A stretch of 64,000 nucleotides of DNA from an uncultured Bacteroidales bacterium. Lineage in GTDB: Bacteria > Bacteroidota > Bacteroidia > Bacteroidales > Lentimicrobiaceae. Position numbers and translations under genes: made by a program. The notes beneath the pieces are model-generated. The model saw nothing but the letters and a program-made list of their open reading frames with translations, ran no database searches and was not told where the DNA came from. Below are positions 62,400 through 64,000 of the stretch, in pieces. Every line of letters starts with the position of its first letter. Within the stretch, counting starts at the first letter, position 1. The DNA lies in assembly GCA_937894795.1 (NCBI GenBank), contig CALCQV010000128.1, positions 1 through 64,000 on the forward strand, in the 5' to 3' direction.

Positions 62400-63365
62400 A
62401 TGAAGAGCTTTCTGCACAGTTTTAAGTCAATAAATGTTACCGGCCTGCTGGTAATTATGTTTCTATTGCCATTTACACTAAAAGGGCAGCAGGAACCCCA
62501 GTTTACCCTTAACCAGTTTAATCACACCACTGTTAATCCCGGCTATGCCGGTTTGCGTGATGCTATTTGTGTTACGGGGTTGGTTAGGCAGCAATGGATT
62601 GGGTTGAATGACGAGGATGGCAATCATGTAGCTCCGGAAACCTTCGTTGTTAATGCTGATGCCCCGATTAGATTGCTGCACGGAGGATTATCAGCAGTTG
62701 TTATGCAGGATAAGATTGGTTATTTCAAAGATGTATACGTAAAGCTGGGGTATTCATATAATAAATCACTCAGCAGTGGAGAACTTGGCATTGGATTGAA
62801 TGTTGGGTTTTTAAATAAATCACTTGATTTCAGTAAGTTGAAACCGGTTGAGCAGGATCCTCTTATACAGGGTGCTGAAGAAAGCACAATGCTCACCGAT
62901 ATGGGTTTCGGAGTGTTTTATCTGCAACCCGGAGGCCTGTATGTGGGAATATCAGGTTCACAATTACTCGAGGGCTCAAAGGAGCTTGGTAACGGGCAAT
63001 TGGAGTATGACCTCACCAGGCATTACTATGGAACAGCGGGATATGAGATATCATGGATACGTAACCCGGCCTATGTTTTCACACCAAGTGTTTTCGTGAA
63101 ATATGATGGAACAACAGCACAGGTTGATATAAATGGAATGCTTGAATACAACAGAAAGTTCTGGGGAGGGCTCTCATATCGTTTTCAGGAAACAACTGCT
63201 GTTATGGTTGGATTAAACGTTAAGGATCTGAGTATTGGATATGCCTATGATATACCACTTTCTAAGATTGGGGGAGCGGGTAGTCATGAAGTAATGGTAA
63301 GATATTGCTTTCAGTTGGCATTGGAGAAAACCAAAAAAAGTTTTCGGAATACCAGATTCTTATAA
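62400..63365 (+). CDS. porP: PorP/SprF family type IX secretion outer-membrane protein
   Basis: A 321-residue exported protein. ATG at 62400 gives a signal peptide (VTGLLVIMFLLPFTLKGQQ); a TTG-led extension to 62370 is less likely. The mature start PQFTLNQFNHTTVNPGYAGLRDAICVTGLVRQQWIGL is the PorP/SprF signature, followed by beta-barrel strands ending in the family's HEVMVRYCFQL. Members of the family connect the GldK/PorK ring to surface or gliding components. It is followed after 114 bases by gldK, the usual porP-porK order of type IX secretion loci. Confidence 0.93.
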   Translation: MKSFLHSFKSINVTGLLVIMFLLPFTLKGQQEPQFTLNQFNHTTVNPGYAGLRDAICVTGLVRQQWIGLNDEDGNHVAPETFVVNADAPIRLLHGGLSAVVMQDKIGYFKDVYVKLGYSYNKSLSSGELGIGLNVGFLNKSLDFSKLKPVEQDPLIQGAEESTMLTDMGFGVFYLQPGGLYVGISGSQLLEGSKELGNGQLEYDLTRHYYGTAGYEISWIRNPAYVFTPSVFVKYDGTTAQVDINGMLEYNRKFWGGLSYRFQETTAVMVGLNVKDLSIGYAYDIPLSKIGGAGSHEVMVRYCFQLALEKTKKSFRNTRFL

Positions 63366-63373
63366 AGAAATAG

Positions 63374-63403
63374 TTGCTTTGAAATATTATTATGCTATTT
63401 TTG
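63374..63403 (+). promoter_or_regulatory. Promoter of gldK
   Basis: TTG at 63374-63376 and TATTTTTG at 63396-63403 with a 19-base spacer, the expected geometry. The leader to the ATG at 63480 is about 70 bases. A small TTTTG/CAAAA inverted repeat overlaps the -7 box. Confidence 0.55.
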
Positions 63404-63479
63404 TCGATCAAAAATCGGTTAAAAGCTAGTAATAAATCTTTTGTAGAACCGTTATTTGCATTAAAATCAGGTAATAAAC

Positions 63480-64000
63480 ATGAAAAGACTCTTCAACTAC
63501 ATCATTGCAGCCCTTATTCTGAGTAGCTGCGGTAACTCAGGAAATGGGGAACTGGTAGGTGTTACAAAACGAGAAAAATTTTATCAACCCGATCCCTATG
63601 GTATGGCTTATATACCTATGGGCAGTTTTACTATGGGTGTTGGTGATCAGGATGTGCCATATGCGCATATCAATGACCCAAGGACAGTTTCTATCAGCGC
63701 ATTCTATATGGATGAAACTGAGATTACCAACAATGAATACCGCCAGTTTGTTTACTGGGTCAGGGATTCTATTGCCCGTCGTAAATTAGGAGATGTTAAA
63801 CCTGAAGATTACCTCATAGAAGAGAACAAGAAAACAGGTGAGACCTACGATCCTCCATTCCTTAACTGGAAAACCGAGATTAAATGGACCGGTGAAGAGG
63901 AACGTGATGCGCTCGAGGATATGTTCCTTCCGGAGCATGAGAGATACTTCCGCAAAAAAGAGATTGACACCCGTAAACTGTTCTATGAATATTACTGGGT
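63480..64000 (+). CDS. gldK: Type IX secretion lipoprotein GldK/PorK, 5' part
   Basis: The first 173 codons of a gene continuing past base 64000. Residues 1-17 are a lipoprotein signal (MKRLFNYIIAALILSSC, C17 lipidated). YIPMGSFTMGVGDQDVPYAHINDPRTVSISAFYMDETEITNNEYRQFVYWVRDS is the sulfatase-modifying-factor-like (FGE) domain start of GldK/PorK/GldJ; EDYLIEENKKTGETYDPPFLNWKTEIKW follows. With GldN it builds the periplasmic ring of the type IX secretion system. The neighbour porP and the FGE fold point to GldK rather than GldJ. gldL, gldM and gldN probably follow outside the window. Confidence 0.93.
   Translation, partial: MKRLFNYIIAALILSSCGNSGNGELVGVTKREKFYQPDPYGMAYIPMGSFTMGVGDQDVPYAHINDPRTVSISAFYMDETEITNNEYRQFVYWVRDSIARRKLGDVKPEDYLIEENKKTGETYDPPFLNWKTEIKWTGEEERDALEDMFLPEHERYFRKKEIDTRKLFYEYYW

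Noticed and set aside
63559..63789. Open frame of 76 codons near the end of the window
   Set aside because: It is out of frame with gldK, which is open from 63480 to the window end and has a lipobox and FGE motifs.

Overview
The window is chromosomal DNA from a member of the Bacteroidota, probably close to the Bacteroidales or a related anaerobic lineage; I cannot name a genus. The evidence is the content of the genes. There are type IX secretion parts (a PorW/SprE-like lipoprotein, a PorP/SprF protein, the start of GldK and a PorV/PorQ paralogue), a fused MurF-alanine racemase, a bacterial geranylgeranylglyceryl phosphate synthase, and a TonB-dependent receptor with a CarboxypepD_reg-like N-terminus. 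Start codons are rarely preceded by a strong Shine-Dalgarno sequence. Many genes instead have the Bacteroidota -7 promoter box TAnnTTTG just upstream, and I used it to correct several start codons. I saw no rRNA, tRNA, CRISPR array, insertion sequence or phage gene; this looks like stable chromosome.

Layout. 1-420: start of an M1 peptidase (minus), then a 418-base gap rich in palindromes. 839-6257: a lone receiver protein, the fluoride channel CrcB with a DUF190 partner, a CDF metal transporter, and a divergent ArsR/permease versus rhodanese module with matching operator-like repeats. 6386-13527: a CorA transporter joined to an apparent envelope operon (beta-barrel, LolD-like ATPase, two FtsX/MacB-type permeases, LolA-like protein), followed by an AraC regulator. 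13542-19561: DPP-IV, GGGP synthase, S-adenosylhomocysteinase, a frameshifted Rieske-fold lipoprotein and two small envelope proteins. 19686-28844: TonB receptor, very large secreted or surface protein and PorV-family protein in one operon. 28948-34961: GreA, HIT protein, then a glycosyltransferase/methyltransferase/FrhB-like/flippase-like group and an aldo/keto reductase.

34936-41770 (mostly minus) holds MurF-Alr, PdxA, WaaA and an outer-membrane protein, with a plus-strand phosphoesterase between. 41957-46040 is a nucleotide-sugar group (aminotransferase, acetyltransferase, GalE, RfbB). 46125-53291 (minus) carries FabD, an aminotransferase, FolE, QueD, and PorW followed by bactofilin, AtpZ-like and AtpI-like genes without the rest of an ATP synthase operon. 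53488-60122 (plus) carries a Ca2+-type P-ATPase, an unusual 11-bp phased repeat array, an M23 peptidase, Dxr and RseP. 60227-62104 are two tandem YitT paralogues. 62400 to the end is PorP and the 5' part of gldK, the edge of a type IX secretion locus.

The most interesting items are the phased ACGT array at 56254-56355, the paired TTTCG-N8-CGAAA operators around the ArsR gene, the uncharacterised Lol/MacB-like envelope operon at 7267-12613, and the recurring TGTCGA inverted repeats at both ends of the window. None of these is shown to be a new system; they are candidates for testing.
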